The notes below the pieces were generated by a model. That model ran no database searches and was not told the DNA's origin. It was given only the letters and a program-made list of their open reading frames with translations. The translations under genes were made by a program, and so were the position numbers. From NCBI GenBank assembly GCA_910587055.1, contig CAJUKY010000017.1, positions 1 to 42,402 on the forward strand: a DNA stretch of 42,402 bases, written 5' to 3'. The stretch comes from Candidatus Gastranaerophilales bacterium (lineage in GTDB: Bacteria > Cyanobacteriota > Vampirovibrionia > Gastranaerophilales > Gastranaerophilaceae). Of this stretch, positions 25,639-35,357 are shown one piece after another (the first letter of the stretch is position 1; the number at the start of each line of letters is the position of its first letter).

Positions 25639-26813
25639 AATAGAGTAGTTTGTTGAGGTTTAAGCTTAGGTGTTTCAAAGAAGATAACACTATCATTATA
25701 ATCAATAGTTCTTGTCTTTTGATTAACGTGATTAAAACTAGCATATTTCCCTTCCAGTTTTATTACTGCTTGTTTTATATGCCTTTCTAAATATGTTGTT
25801 GTGTCAATATATTTATCTACAATATCTTTGTATAAAACAGTTTGGCCCTTAAATTCATTCCAAATCAGGGTTTGCAAGGTTTCAATTTTTTCCGAAGTTA
25901 AATCCCATAATGCTAATTGATTAGGGTCCGGTTGATCAGGACCAAGAAATTCAACATTTCCTTGATTTATTTTTGCAAAAGAATCTTTCATTATGGAACA
26001 ACCATCTCTATTATTAGAAGCGTGAAATAAATAATAATACGTTCTTCTATCATTTGGGAAAGACATTCTGTATTGATATACATACTTTGCGCATTTTTTT
26101 AATTGTTGTCGGTATAAATTTTTTAGGGCTATTTCTTTATCATTACCTTTTAAAGATTTAAATTGTAACCACTGATCTGTTCCAAATAAATTTGTTATAT
26201 TTTCTTCTGTGCTTTGATATCCTGTAAACCTTCGAGTAAAATTGTACATGAAATTAAAAAAGACTTCCGTTTTTGGAATATTCATTATTCTTTTAATTGT
26301 TGAGAAATGAGCATTAATCCCAAAAGGATCAATCATAAAGAAAGCTGGCTTTGGATTCTTTTCTAAGCAATCTAAAAATTCTTTTATATTATCTTCAAAC
26401 TCTCCAATAGTATAAGTTATATTATTTGCTGGAGTGTTTGTTCTTAAAAATACTTTTTTAAGATTTTCAATATTGTCCTTATTTTTGTCGTTAAGGTAGA
26501 AACTGCTTTTACTTTCTCTTTTTGCTCTGATAAACTGTTGTTTTGCTATAATTGGGGACCCCAAGTTAAATTCTTGCTCTTTGTCATCATAATATGCACC
26601 ACAGCCACAAAAACCATCATAATATACTATATCATTAACAGAACCTAACTTAATCGCCCAAACATATAAGTATTCACTTAGAACCTTGTGTTTTACCTTC
26701 GTTTGAGCCTCATAGGGCCACATATAAAAATCAAAGTCATCATATGTATATTTCTCAATTTTATTTCTTTTATATTTTCGATAAATTTCGTGAAGTTTGC
26801 TTGAATCCAACAA
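25635..26813 (-). CDS. tcmP: Three-Cys-motif partner protein TcmP
   Basis: A 392-residue protein recognisable as TcmP by its start and by its neighbour: FYMWPYEAQTKVKHKVLSEYLYVWAIKLG, then YYDGFCGCGAY and, further on, FFMIDPFGIN. The D-G-F-x-G-x-G block resembles a methyltransferase-like motif I and D-P-F-G motif IV, so it may be a Rossmann methyltransferase. It starts with TTG (26811-26813), supported by AAGAGG about 8 nt upstream. The preceding 172-aa gene ends at the adjacent base, so they form an operon. The role is unknown; co-occurrence with DUF5131 suggests a shared pathway. Confidence 0.82.
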   Translation of the reverse strand: MLDSSKLHEIYRKYKRNKIEKYTYDDFDFYMWPYEAQTKVKHKVLSEYLYVWAIKLGSVNDIVYYDGFCGCGAYYDDKEQEFNLGSPIIAKQQFIRAKRESKSSFYLNDKNKDNIENLKKVFLRTNTPANNITYTIGEFEDNIKEFLDCLEKNPKPAFFMIDPFGINAHFSTIKRIMNIPKTEVFFNFMYNFTRRFTGYQSTEENITNLFGTDQWLQFKSLKGNDKEIALKNLYRQQLKKCAKYVYQYRMSFPNDRRTYYYLFHASNNRDGCSIMKDSFAKINQGNVEFLGPDQPDPNQLALWDLTSEKIETLQTLIWNEFKGQTVLYKDIVDKYIDTTTYLERHIKQAVIKLEGKYASFNHVNQKTRTIDYNDSVIFFETPKLKPQQTTLF

Positions 26814-27332
26814 TTATTTAGCCTCTTTATTTTCTTTTTTATAATCAAATGCCGCTCTTATGATATTCCAATATTTGGGCAAACTGTTCTTAGAATAACC
26901 ATTATTCAAAGCTATAGTATCGAATAATTCAACTAATTTTCTATCATTGGATAGTGCATAATTATCATATTCTGCTATTTTTTCAATTATTTGTTTGATG
27001 CCAGGACGATTAATATTAAACTGATATACTCCTATAAGAGGATTATTGATTTCTACATTATTAACTAGCGCAGATTTTTTAGGCGCTGAATCATCGGCTT
27101 TTATATTATTGTCTTTTTTGTAATTATAAATAGCTCTGCCTATTGACCAATAAGGCGGTAAGTCAAAATCTTTATATCCATTATTTAATGCGATTAAATC
27201 AAAGAAATGGCAAAACTGCCTATCATCATCCATGAGATTAGGATTAAATATTGCAAGTTTTTCTACAATTTGTCTTGTGGTAGGCTTATTATCAAACATG
27301 CCTGTAAATAGAAAATTTTTAGTATTGTTCAT
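26814..27332 (-). CDS. Unknown 172-aa protein with two tandem repeats
   Basis: I know no family for it. Residues about 19-75 and 110-167 are clear duplicates: both read (R/K)QI(V/I)EK(L/I)A..., then LFD/FFD(L/T)IALNNGY, LP(P/K)YW(S/N)I, and (Y/F)(N/D)YKK(D/E)N. A linker of about 35 residues joins them. The helical, basic-ended repeats could be DNA- or protein-binding. It is the first gene of a unit with TcmP and has no spacing to it. TACAAT ends 6 nt before its ATG, without a ribosome-binding site, suggesting a leaderless mRNA. Confidence 0.7.
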   Translation of the reverse strand: MNNTKNFLFTGMFDNKPTTRQIVEKLAIFNPNLMDDDRQFCHFFDLIALNNGYKDFDLPPYWSIGRAIYNYKKDNNIKADDSAPKKSALVNNVEINNPLIGVYQFNINRPGIKQIIEKIAEYDNYALSNDRKLVELFDTIALNNGYSKNSLPKYWNIIRAAFDYKKENKEAK

Positions 27333-27445
27333 CTTTCAATTGTAGCATAATAAATAGATTTGCCTATTTTGTAAATATTTTCTTACCTTAATTAGTTGAT
27401 TGCTGAACGCTAATTTAAATCATATACTACAACAGTAAATAATAA

Positions 27446-27469
27446 AAAGGAGAAATGGTTATGAATTAA
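27446..27469 (+). other. Orphan ribosome-binding site with minimal reading frame
   Basis: AAAAAGGAG is followed by ATGGTTATGAATTAA, a four-codon frame (M V M N stop). It looks like the surviving start of a lost gene or a tiny leader. It lies in the gap 27333-27488 between two minus-strand transcription units. Confidence 0.3.
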
Positions 27470-27488
27470 TTAACATCTGTGCGATTTT

Positions 27489-28598
27489 TTAATTATCTTT
27501 TGGGTTGCTATATATCCAGTTTTTATTTTCTTCTATATATTTATATCCTTTTTCTAAGAATTCATAGTTTAAATGATCCAGAATCTGACTTGGAGATTGA
27601 GTATCGCATCTAAACACCTCTGAATTATTACATTGAAAGAATATTTTGCAGATTTTCCACTCAAAAATATTTAAAATATCTTCTTTTGTCTTCATTGAAT
27701 CGTAATTTATCTTTATATTATCTCGGACTGGAAGAAAATAGGCAGAAGATTTTAAATTTTTAAATGGGAAAAAATGTTTAGAAAAAAACTCCATAATTGA
27801 AGTTGTTTTAATCAAAGTGTTATTTGCATATAATTCAACATTGAACCACAAATAATAATCATCATAATTCAAATTATAAAAATCCCAATATTCTTTTGAA
27901 ATACACGTATCAACAAGTATCTCTTGGTAGCATTCAATTTTATTAACATATCTTATATTTTCTTCTAAATGATTGCAGACTATTTTAAAATTGTGATTTT
28001 TAGAGTAATAATAATTTTTTGCAGTTTTAATCCAATTTTCAGTATCATCCAAATACAAAGAATAACGTTCTTCTATTGGTAAATCCTCTCCTCTTTTTCG
28101 AGCAAACAATTCTTCAATTTCTGACATTGCACATTGTTCACAAACGGGTTCATTCTGACTACTATTTCGAGTATAAACAATGTTCTTCTGTATAGTCTTT
28201 TTCTTGTTAGGATTATGGCAGTCTTTTGTTAAAACATAAGGAAGATTTCTATTAACAGGGGTAATTTTGATAACTTCTACATAACGCCTATTGAAAGTTA
28301 TTGGTATAACTTCAATTTTTGGTGGCACTAAAATACAATCTCTTAATTTATCAATTATTTGTTCAGATGTTTTTACATTTGGATCTTTGCGAATATTATG
28401 AAAACGTTTTTTCTTAGTTCTTTTTGTTTCAGAAATTCCAATAATAATATATCGATCTGGGCTGCTAGTCAAAGAATTTGCTAGGCATAATATATCATGC
28501 ACCATATCACATTTAAATTCATCTGGTTTGTACCATTCTTGTTTAAAATCAAGATAATCATTTTCTGTTGAGTTTAATATGGTTTCAATTGATATCAT
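27489..28598 (-). CDS. AlbA_2 (Schlafen-type) domain protein
   Basis: A protein of about 369 residues. Residues 1-150 are an AlbA_2 / divergent AAA_4-type domain: ENDYLDFKQEWY, DILCLANSLTSSPDRYIIIGISE, and later ITPVNRNLPYVL. This N-terminal domain occurs in prokaryotic Schlafen-like and transcription-factor-like proteins and binds nucleic acid. The C-terminal 200 residues are unassigned. ATG 28596-28598 has AGGAAG 6 nt upstream; longer starts overlap the methyltransferase gene. It lies 10 nt after that gene on the same strand, so it is probably the last gene of the helicase-methyltransferase operon. Confidence 0.8.
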   Translation of the reverse strand: MISIETILNSTENDYLDFKQEWYKPDEFKCDMVHDILCLANSLTSSPDRYIIIGISETKRTKKKRFHNIRKDPNVKTSEQIIDKLRDCILVPPKIEVIPITFNRRYVEVIKITPVNRNLPYVLTKDCHNPNKKKTIQKNIVYTRNSSQNEPVCEQCAMSEIEELFARKRGEDLPIEERYSLYLDDTENWIKTAKNYYYSKNHNFKIVCNHLEENIRYVNKIECYQEILVDTCISKEYWDFYNLNYDDYYLWFNVELYANNTLIKTTSIMEFFSKHFFPFKNLKSSAYFLPVRDNIKINYDSMKTKEDILNIFEWKICKIFFQCNNSEVFRCDTQSPSQILDHLNYEFLEKGYKYIEENKNWIYSNPKDN

Positions 28599-28608
28599 TG
28601 GAAGCTTC

Positions 28609-31600
28609 CTATATTGCAAAATTATTGTATTCAAATTCTGACATTGAGAAGTCTTTATCAATAGTTAAGACTTCTTGATATGTTAGGTTATATAGTTTAT
28701 AAACCATCACATCAATTTGATTTTCGTATTCTTTACTCATTTGTGTTTCATGATTTTCAGTTGATTTGGTGCAAGATAAAAGTTTCAATACTATTTCTTT
28801 GATGTTTTTGGCAATATCTGATTTTATATTAGGCAAAGGAAATTCTTTTATATCTTTAACTAATATTTTAGGAAATGCACCTTTTACAGCTTTCGGAGAA
28901 TTATTAAAATGATAAAATGTTGCTAATTTAGAATTCAATATTCCCAAAAGAACTTCCGCCATATCATTATTGTCTTTTACTATTAATACGGAAGGATCAT
29001 TATATAATTCATCGGAAGTTAATGCGGCATATATTGATGGATTTGTTATTTCTCTAATCAGAATTCTTTTGCCAACAAAAAATTTAGGATCACGAGGATT
29101 GGCAATACCTTCACAATAATCAATATATTCTTGTTGATTCCAAGCTACATTGTATCTTTTTATATCAGCACCCCAAAGCCACTGCTTTAAACCTTCTTTA
29201 ATTTTGGAAGTATGGTGAAAAGCTCTGTTTTTAATAATTTCCTCTGATTGTCCTCTATATTTATCGTAAGCAATTAATCCTTGACTAATTTCAGGAAAAT
29301 AATTTATCAAATTATTAGATGTTTCTTTTATTTTTGAAATTATCTTAATAATTTTTTCATCTAATAAAAATGCCAAACTCCAATTCTGATTCATTTTCAA
29401 TAAATCGGATTTTTTAATACTATTTAAAGGTTGTGCAATTAAAGAATTAAAATCATTAATATTTGTTGTTTTTCGGTATCCCACATTATCAATATTGCTA
29501 CTTTTTTCAAAAAGATTAATTGTGTTACGAACAGTTGCAGACTCAAAAATCTCAAACTTTGAACAATCAAGAATTTCTTTAATAGACCAAACACTTGTTA
29601 ATTTAGTTCTATACTTTTCAGCAAAGGTATTAAATAACCAAGTATTTGGGATAATATAGGATAGTATAGCCCTGCTTTTTAGCAAATTATGAGCTAATTC
29701 TATAAAATAATAATATATTTCAAAATCAGGAACTTTGCCCAACTCTATTTCAACAGCTTTCCTATAATCACCTTTAATTGAAACTCCATATGGAGGGTTG
29801 CCTATAACGACATCAAAACCACCTCTGTCAAAAGCATCCGCAAAGAAAAGTTTCCATGGGAAAAAGTTCCGATTTTCTGTATTCTGTGCAAAGTTTCGTA
29901 TTTTACTTTCATAAAAATCTTTTTCTTTGCCTTCAAGTCCTGCTTTTTCTTCAAACTTTGTTTTTACAAGTTCAAAAATTAAATCTTCAATTTCTTGTTT
30001 TATTTCGACTTTTTTAGTGGCATAAGGTGTTTTTAAAAATTCTTGTTGTTTGTGTGAAATTTTATCTGTTATCTTTTCACTTTCTGATGCAAATAATCCA
30101 AGTTGTTTGGTTTTGGGTTGATTATCTACAATTTCATCAAAATCTATACCTTCATAACTTGTAATAAGTGAATTACCCTGCATAATTTTATAATCCAAGT
30201 TAGGCAAAGGTTTTATGTTTTTGACATCTTCCTCGTCAACTACAAGCGATAACCAAAATCTTAATTTTGCAATATCAACCGCACCTGCATCAATATCAAC
30301 ACCATATATAGAATTCTCAATAGTATTTCTCTTTAAGTTATAAATTGGCCTGTCAGGCTGACCGATATAAATACTTAATGCCGCTCTTGCTCGCACGATT
30401 TCATTCATCATACCAACAGGAAATGCTCCTGAACCAATTGCAGGGTCGCAAACTTTTATGACGGCAAGTGCGTCATCTAAAAGTCTTGCATGTTCAACAA
30501 CCTTATTTGGCATTTCTTCTTTTACATTTCTATTGGAATAATTTGAGTCGCCTTTTTTAATCAAATGCTCAATATCATCTCTTGAAATAATTTCTTCTAT
30601 CACTTCCTGAGTAAGTTTTTGTTGTGATGGTTTCTTCTTGAATAAAGTTTGTTGTTTGGCTTTTTCATCAGGCGAAAGTTCAATTTCTTTAATATTTAAT
30701 TTATTGTAAAGATAGTTAATTAAACTCTCTTGGCACATATAATGCACAATTTCACGAGGGGTATAAAAAGCCCCGTTGCCCTTTCTGATATTTTCAGGAA
30801 GTAAGTTTTCAAAAACTTTTCCTAACATTTCAGGATCGATTGCAACCTCTTTTTCTAAAGGCTCATCTTCTTTTACTGTAAAATTATACAAATCAAAAGT
30901 ATCAAATATTTCTTTAAACAAGTTATTATCAATAGTTAAATCAGTTTTCTGGTACTCATAACCATTTACGGGTTCAAATAAACCACCATTTAAAAACGGG
31001 ATTCTGCAATTTAATTTATTAAACCAGGCGCTGGGACCTCTATCAGAAGCAAGTGCTTCGTAAAAAAGATGTTCAAGAATATCGTTAAAGAAATTGTCAT
31101 AATCTCCATATTGACCTTCAAATATGTTTCTTAAAAACTTCTTATCACCAGTTCCCCAATCTTTATCTTTATCAACGCCAAGCCAACCTTTTTTCTGAAT
31201 AAAATACAAAAATACAAGTTGTCCTAATGTTTTCTTGGCAAAGTCATCTATATTAATATTGTGTGTCTCAAAATCTTCTCTGACTATTTTATCAACCTCG
31301 CAAAGTCTTTGCAGTTCATTACGCATTTTGATATAAAGATTTTTGTACTTATCAAAGAATTCTTTTGAAACTTTTTCTATATCAAAAGCTGAAACTAAAT
31401 CTTCAATGGTTATTTTCTCGCCATTTTTAGATTTTTCAAGACAAGTTGCAAATTGTTTTTGTGCCGTATGGGTATCTTCGTTTTCCCCTACTAAAAATGA
31501 AAATCTTTTTGCAGGTGTTAATTCTGTTACGATTTTTCTTTTTTTGTTGCCGTTTTCATCTTTTACAATTTCTTGTTTGTAATTCATTTGAACAAGTGAA

Positions 31601-31998
31601 AAACGCCAGTCGGGGGATATTTTCCCATTTTCATCTTCTGATAAAAACGCAACCAATGCCGCATCTTTTTGATAATTTCTACTACCATTTAGATAACGAG
31701 CTATAAAGTTTCTCTGTGCAGTTCTTGCTCTATCAACCGAAGTTGTACGTTTTAGTTTAACAACAAGAACATCGATTACTTTTTCGCCAAATATTTCATC
31801 TGAAATATATTTATATTTGCAGATACGTTTTGCACTTCTTATAAAATCCTTATATTCATTTGGCAAAGGTTGTATCATTTGCTCTTTGTTATAATCAGCA
31901 TCAACCAATAAATCTTTTATAAAATGCTTGAATCGATCCTCGTTATATGAACAATTAAAGGTTTTTTCAACAATTTCTTTGTTTAAAGTATCAATCAT
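28609..31998 (-). CDS. Large DNA adenine methyltransferase (Eco57I/TaqI-like)
   Basis: A 1129-residue protein. The N-terminal about 250 residues (FGEKVIDVLVVKLKRTTSV, ARTAQRNFIARYL) may be a nuclease-like or adaptor domain. Methyltransferase motif I is DPAIGSGAFPVG (about 516), preceded by NGAFYTPREIVHYM. Motif IV is VVIGNPPYG (about 729), the N-P-P-Y of N6-adenine enzymes. The C-terminal third (LKQWLWGADIKRY, GKRILIREI, GILNSKLATFYH, FPKILVKDIKEFPLP) is a TaqI-C-like specificity domain. It overlaps the upstream PLD-helicase gene as ATGA. Together they look like a restriction-modification or BREX-like module in which this protein marks self DNA. Confidence 0.9.
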   Translation of the reverse strand: MIDTLNKEIVEKTFNCSYNEDRFKHFIKDLLVDADYNKEQMIQPLPNEYKDFIRSAKRICKYKYISDEIFGEKVIDVLVVKLKRTTSVDRARTAQRNFIARYLNGSRNYQKDAALVAFLSEDENGKISPDWRFSLVQMNYKQEIVKDENGNKKRKIVTELTPAKRFSFLVGENEDTHTAQKQFATCLEKSKNGEKITIEDLVSAFDIEKVSKEFFDKYKNLYIKMRNELQRLCEVDKIVREDFETHNINIDDFAKKTLGQLVFLYFIQKKGWLGVDKDKDWGTGDKKFLRNIFEGQYGDYDNFFNDILEHLFYEALASDRGPSAWFNKLNCRIPFLNGGLFEPVNGYEYQKTDLTIDNNLFKEIFDTFDLYNFTVKEDEPLEKEVAIDPEMLGKVFENLLPENIRKGNGAFYTPREIVHYMCQESLINYLYNKLNIKEIELSPDEKAKQQTLFKKKPSQQKLTQEVIEEIISRDDIEHLIKKGDSNYSNRNVKEEMPNKVVEHARLLDDALAVIKVCDPAIGSGAFPVGMMNEIVRARAALSIYIGQPDRPIYNLKRNTIENSIYGVDIDAGAVDIAKLRFWLSLVVDEEDVKNIKPLPNLDYKIMQGNSLITSYEGIDFDEIVDNQPKTKQLGLFASESEKITDKISHKQQEFLKTPYATKKVEIKQEIEDLIFELVKTKFEEKAGLEGKEKDFYESKIRNFAQNTENRNFFPWKLFFADAFDRGGFDVVIGNPPYGVSIKGDYRKAVEIELGKVPDFEIYYYFIELAHNLLKSRAILSYIIPNTWLFNTFAEKYRTKLTSVWSIKEILDCSKFEIFESATVRNTINLFEKSSNIDNVGYRKTTNINDFNSLIAQPLNSIKKSDLLKMNQNWSLAFLLDEKIIKIISKIKETSNNLINYFPEISQGLIAYDKYRGQSEEIIKNRAFHHTSKIKEGLKQWLWGADIKRYNVAWNQQEYIDYCEGIANPRDPKFFVGKRILIREITNPSIYAALTSDELYNDPSVLIVKDNNDMAEVLLGILNSKLATFYHFNNSPKAVKGAFPKILVKDIKEFPLPNIKSDIAKNIKEIVLKLLSCTKSTENHETQMSKEYENQIDVMVYKLYNLTYQEVLTIDKDFSMSEFEYNNFAI

Positions 31999-34900
31999 TT
32001 TTCACCTCTTGGATATAAAAATTCTGACAACACAACTTCTCTTTTTTGCAATGTTACGTCGTTTTTATTATTTGTATTTTTATGTAGATATATATCAGGA
32101 ACAATAGTGTGTATTCCTGCTAATATTTTTAAATCATCAAATTCTTTGTTCAAAAATCCACTTAATTTTTTAGCAATCGCCTCAGATATATTTTTTGAAT
32201 TAAAAGCATTAATAACGGTTTGTATATATGCTTTTTCATCTTGTGTATATTTTGAATAATCTAAGGATTTTAATATTTTTATTATTTTATCGCTTTTTGA
32301 ATGGCCTTTTTTTGCAGTCATCATTGTTTCTGTTATGATTGGTTGACCAAAAACAGATTTATTTTTCTCTATAAAATCAAAATATAATTCATGCAGTTTT
32401 TTCTTCTGTTCCTTTTCAGAACATTCAAAGAACAATACTGCCTCGTCAAAAGGTATTTCTTTTGAGACAGTGCCATCTGTTATGCAAAACTTACGCAATT
32501 TACCCTTTCTAAAGAAAGTAATTAAAGAGTTTGCGGTTACTTTGCCATAATCACGTGCAACTCTGATTTTTTTTGGCAAATCTTTAATTTTTACATACAA
32601 ATCAGTTTTCTTGTCTCGTATCTCTCTTATTAAGTCTAAATATTTTAATTCAGGGTTTTCCTCTTTATCTTCAAGTGCATCAGTTGAATTTAAGGTTCTG
32701 TATAACTGTTCGCCACGTAAATTAAACGATTCAACTTCTTCTACATCGCTTAAATATTTTGCATCTTCACCTAATGCATTATGAAACGCTTGTATTTTCG
32801 CTATTATGCTTTCTTTTAATCCCAATTCTTTATCCGCCACAGAAGTTGGGAAGAAGTTGAAGATATAAACCTTATCGTGCTTTGTGCCGACACGATTTAC
32901 GCGACCAACCCTCTGTAAAATTCTTGTTGGATTCCAAGGCAAATCATAATTAATGATTATATTCGATCTATGCAGGTTTATGCCCTCGGATAATACATCT
33001 GTTGTGATTAGAATTTTTATATCATCAAGCTGTTCGGACTCTTTTTGATTTGGATTATAATTATATTTAATATGGTCTTTTAAATTTTCATTTTTTGCAG
33101 ATGAATAAAATAATACCTTATCACCATAAATTTCAGTTAATACTTGTGATAAATTCTCACCAGTTTCTGCTGATTCCGTAAATATAACAACCTTTTTGTC
33201 TTTCAAAAGTTTGTTATTTACCAATTCTTCAACAAATTTTTCTTGTTTATAATCGTGTTGAATGGTTCGCCAATCATTTAACAACCCTTTTAATAATGCG
33301 AGGTCTTTTTTCAAATCACCAACAAAATCATCGTCAAAAGCATTTATAGGGAATACTTCTAATTCTTTTGTCTCACCTTTTTCGAATAAATCCTCTATTG
33401 TCTTTGTATCATCATCGATATAATCAAGAACATTTATTTCTTTGCTTATAAAAACTGTACCTTTGTTAATCATTGAAAGCATTTTTTCATGTGATTTAAT
33501 GGATCTTTCTAATGTCATTTCAAAAGCATATTTAGAGCTCTCAAGCCTTTTTATTAGGCGACTTTTCATAAAGCCTACATTGTTTTTTTGTTGTGTTTCT
33601 TCGAATGCTGTTAATCGTTTAAAATGCTTTTTAAAATATGTTTTTGGTTGATATCTTGCATAAGACAATTTTTCACCAGGGGGTGCATCCTTTGTTCCAA
33701 TGATACGAATTGTTTTATTAAAGATATCATTTGTATAATTATCAAATTCATAAATAACTTCTTGAGGTGGTTGAACTTCAGGAAAGAATAATCCTTGTTT
33801 TTTTATATCATTTTTAAAATGATTTTTAATATCGGTTCTTGTTCTTCGTATCATTATATATTTAAGAATTTTATCCCTAACTTCTTTTGATACTTGTTTT
33901 ACAGCATTAATATATCGTTCATCATCCTTTGTGCCACATTCTTTTTCTATTGATTTAATCTTCTGTCGTCTGCTTGCAAAGAACGAATCCAAATCAGGCA
34001 GTCCTGGAATATCACTGTTTAATGGGTTTTGAAATAATGATATTAAATAAAAGAAGTCGTAAAATGTATTGTTTAAAGGTGTTGCACTAATCAAAACAAC
34101 TTTTTTATTGGCACATATTTGTTTAAGTTTATCGTATTGTTCATTCTTCCCATTTCTAAAACGATGAGCCTCGTCAATAAAAATGTAGTCGTATGTTTTT
34201 TCGCCAACCTGCTCTGCTTTTTTCATTTTTTCAAGAATTTTATGCAGCATACCTATTGATTCAATATCATAGTTTTTTGATTTGATTTCAAAATCTTTAA
34301 ATGCACCCTTCCAGTTTGGTACAATAGGTGGTGGAGCAATAACTAAAATTTTACCTGCAAGAGTTTTTGCAAACATTGCGGCAATATATGTTTTTCCCAA
34401 ACCTACAACATCGGAAATAAATACTCCACCGTATTCTTCCACAATTTTGTTGATTTTTGCAATCGAGTTAATTTGATACTCTAATGGTATATAATTTTCA
34501 GGCAAATCATTTATATCAAAAATTTGTTCTGTGTTAATTTCATCATAAAAATATTCATATAAGAACTTTAAGTATATTTCATACGGAGTAATGGTATCAT
34601 TCATCCAAGTTTTTGTTTCAAGAGCCGTTATGTAATCTTCTGTTATTGGTACGGCACTTCTCCATAGTTCCTCAAATTTTTCCAATGCGAATTCGACATC
34701 TTCATCGTCTTTCAGCTCTACATTGAATTCATATTGCGAATTTAAGCCATTTTCAGTAAAATTGCTTGAGCCAGTAACCACAGTTCCAAAAAATGGCATA
34801 TCATCTTCATTGTATCGAGTAATATAGACTTTTGCATGGATATTTTGCCCCCTGCAAGCCTTCATTTCAAGTTTACCTGATGTCAAAAGTTCCTTAAATT

Positions 34901-35246
34901 TATTTACACCTTTAACAACATCTGAAGTATCTTCTGAGTTTTCAAATTCAATCTTTACTTCTTCTTGGAATTGTTTTTTAATATTTGCCTGAGCTTCAAA
35001 GTCTAATTTCTTTTGCCCGATTTCTTGCAGTAAGTCAAATGTTTGTTTATCAACATTTAAGCCAATCAAGATACGGATTTTTTCAACATTTTCCAATGAT
35101 TTATAAATACGATAAAAACCACTTGTTCTAAAATAGCCAACCAATGAATCAAAATACTGTGCGTTTTTTAATGTACGATTAAATCTTTCGTATAAACTAT
35201 TTCCTTCTTCGTTGGTAAAAAATTTTGTGCGTTTTTTATCAGCCAT
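31995..35246 (-). CDS. PLD-nuclease / SF2 helicase fusion protein
   Basis: A 1083-residue protein. The N-terminal phospholipase D-type domain has HAKVYIT (H-x-K, about 137), TGSSNFT and later NGLNSQYEFNVEL. The SF2 helicase follows: DVVGLGKTYIAA (Walker A, about 283), FIDEAHRFRN (DEAH), ISATPLNN, and the C-terminal lobe ITTDVLSEGINLHRSNIIINYDLPWNPTR with QRVGRVNRVG (about 780). The single HKD-like motif suggests dimerisation for PLD activity. It would be the effector or translocating subunit paired with the overlapping methyltransferase. AGGGG lies about 7 nt before the ATG. It is not a typical type I or III R subunit, which carry PD-(D/E)xK nucleases. Confidence 0.9.
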   Translation of the reverse strand: MADKKRTKFFTNEEGNSLYERFNRTLKNAQYFDSLVGYFRTSGFYRIYKSLENVEKIRILIGLNVDKQTFDLLQEIGQKKLDFEAQANIKKQFQEEVKIEFENSEDTSDVVKGVNKFKELLTSGKLEMKACRGQNIHAKVYITRYNEDDMPFFGTVVTGSSNFTENGLNSQYEFNVELKDDEDVEFALEKFEELWRSAVPITEDYITALETKTWMNDTITPYEIYLKFLYEYFYDEINTEQIFDINDLPENYIPLEYQINSIAKINKIVEEYGGVFISDVVGLGKTYIAAMFAKTLAGKILVIAPPPIVPNWKGAFKDFEIKSKNYDIESIGMLHKILEKMKKAEQVGEKTYDYIFIDEAHRFRNGKNEQYDKLKQICANKKVVLISATPLNNTFYDFFYLISLFQNPLNSDIPGLPDLDSFFASRRQKIKSIEKECGTKDDERYINAVKQVSKEVRDKILKYIMIRRTRTDIKNHFKNDIKKQGLFFPEVQPPQEVIYEFDNYTNDIFNKTIRIIGTKDAPPGEKLSYARYQPKTYFKKHFKRLTAFEETQQKNNVGFMKSRLIKRLESSKYAFEMTLERSIKSHEKMLSMINKGTVFISKEINVLDYIDDDTKTIEDLFEKGETKELEVFPINAFDDDFVGDLKKDLALLKGLLNDWRTIQHDYKQEKFVEELVNNKLLKDKKVVIFTESAETGENLSQVLTEIYGDKVLFYSSAKNENLKDHIKYNYNPNQKESEQLDDIKILITTDVLSEGINLHRSNIIINYDLPWNPTRILQRVGRVNRVGTKHDKVYIFNFFPTSVADKELGLKESIIAKIQAFHNALGEDAKYLSDVEEVESFNLRGEQLYRTLNSTDALEDKEENPELKYLDLIREIRDKKTDLYVKIKDLPKKIRVARDYGKVTANSLITFFRKGKLRKFCITDGTVSKEIPFDEAVLFFECSEKEQKKKLHELYFDFIEKNKSVFGQPIITETMMTAKKGHSKSDKIIKILKSLDYSKYTQDEKAYIQTVINAFNSKNISEAIAKKLSGFLNKEFDDLKILAGIHTIVPDIYLHKNTNNKNDVTLQKREVVLSEFLYPRGEK

Positions 35247-35357
35247 TATTAACCCCTGTTTTTAATCCTATCTTACCATAAAAATATGCATCAGTATGTT
35301 GTGTAACAATTCTGAATGTTTATAACGGTACATGAAAATAAACCCAAATATTGAAAT

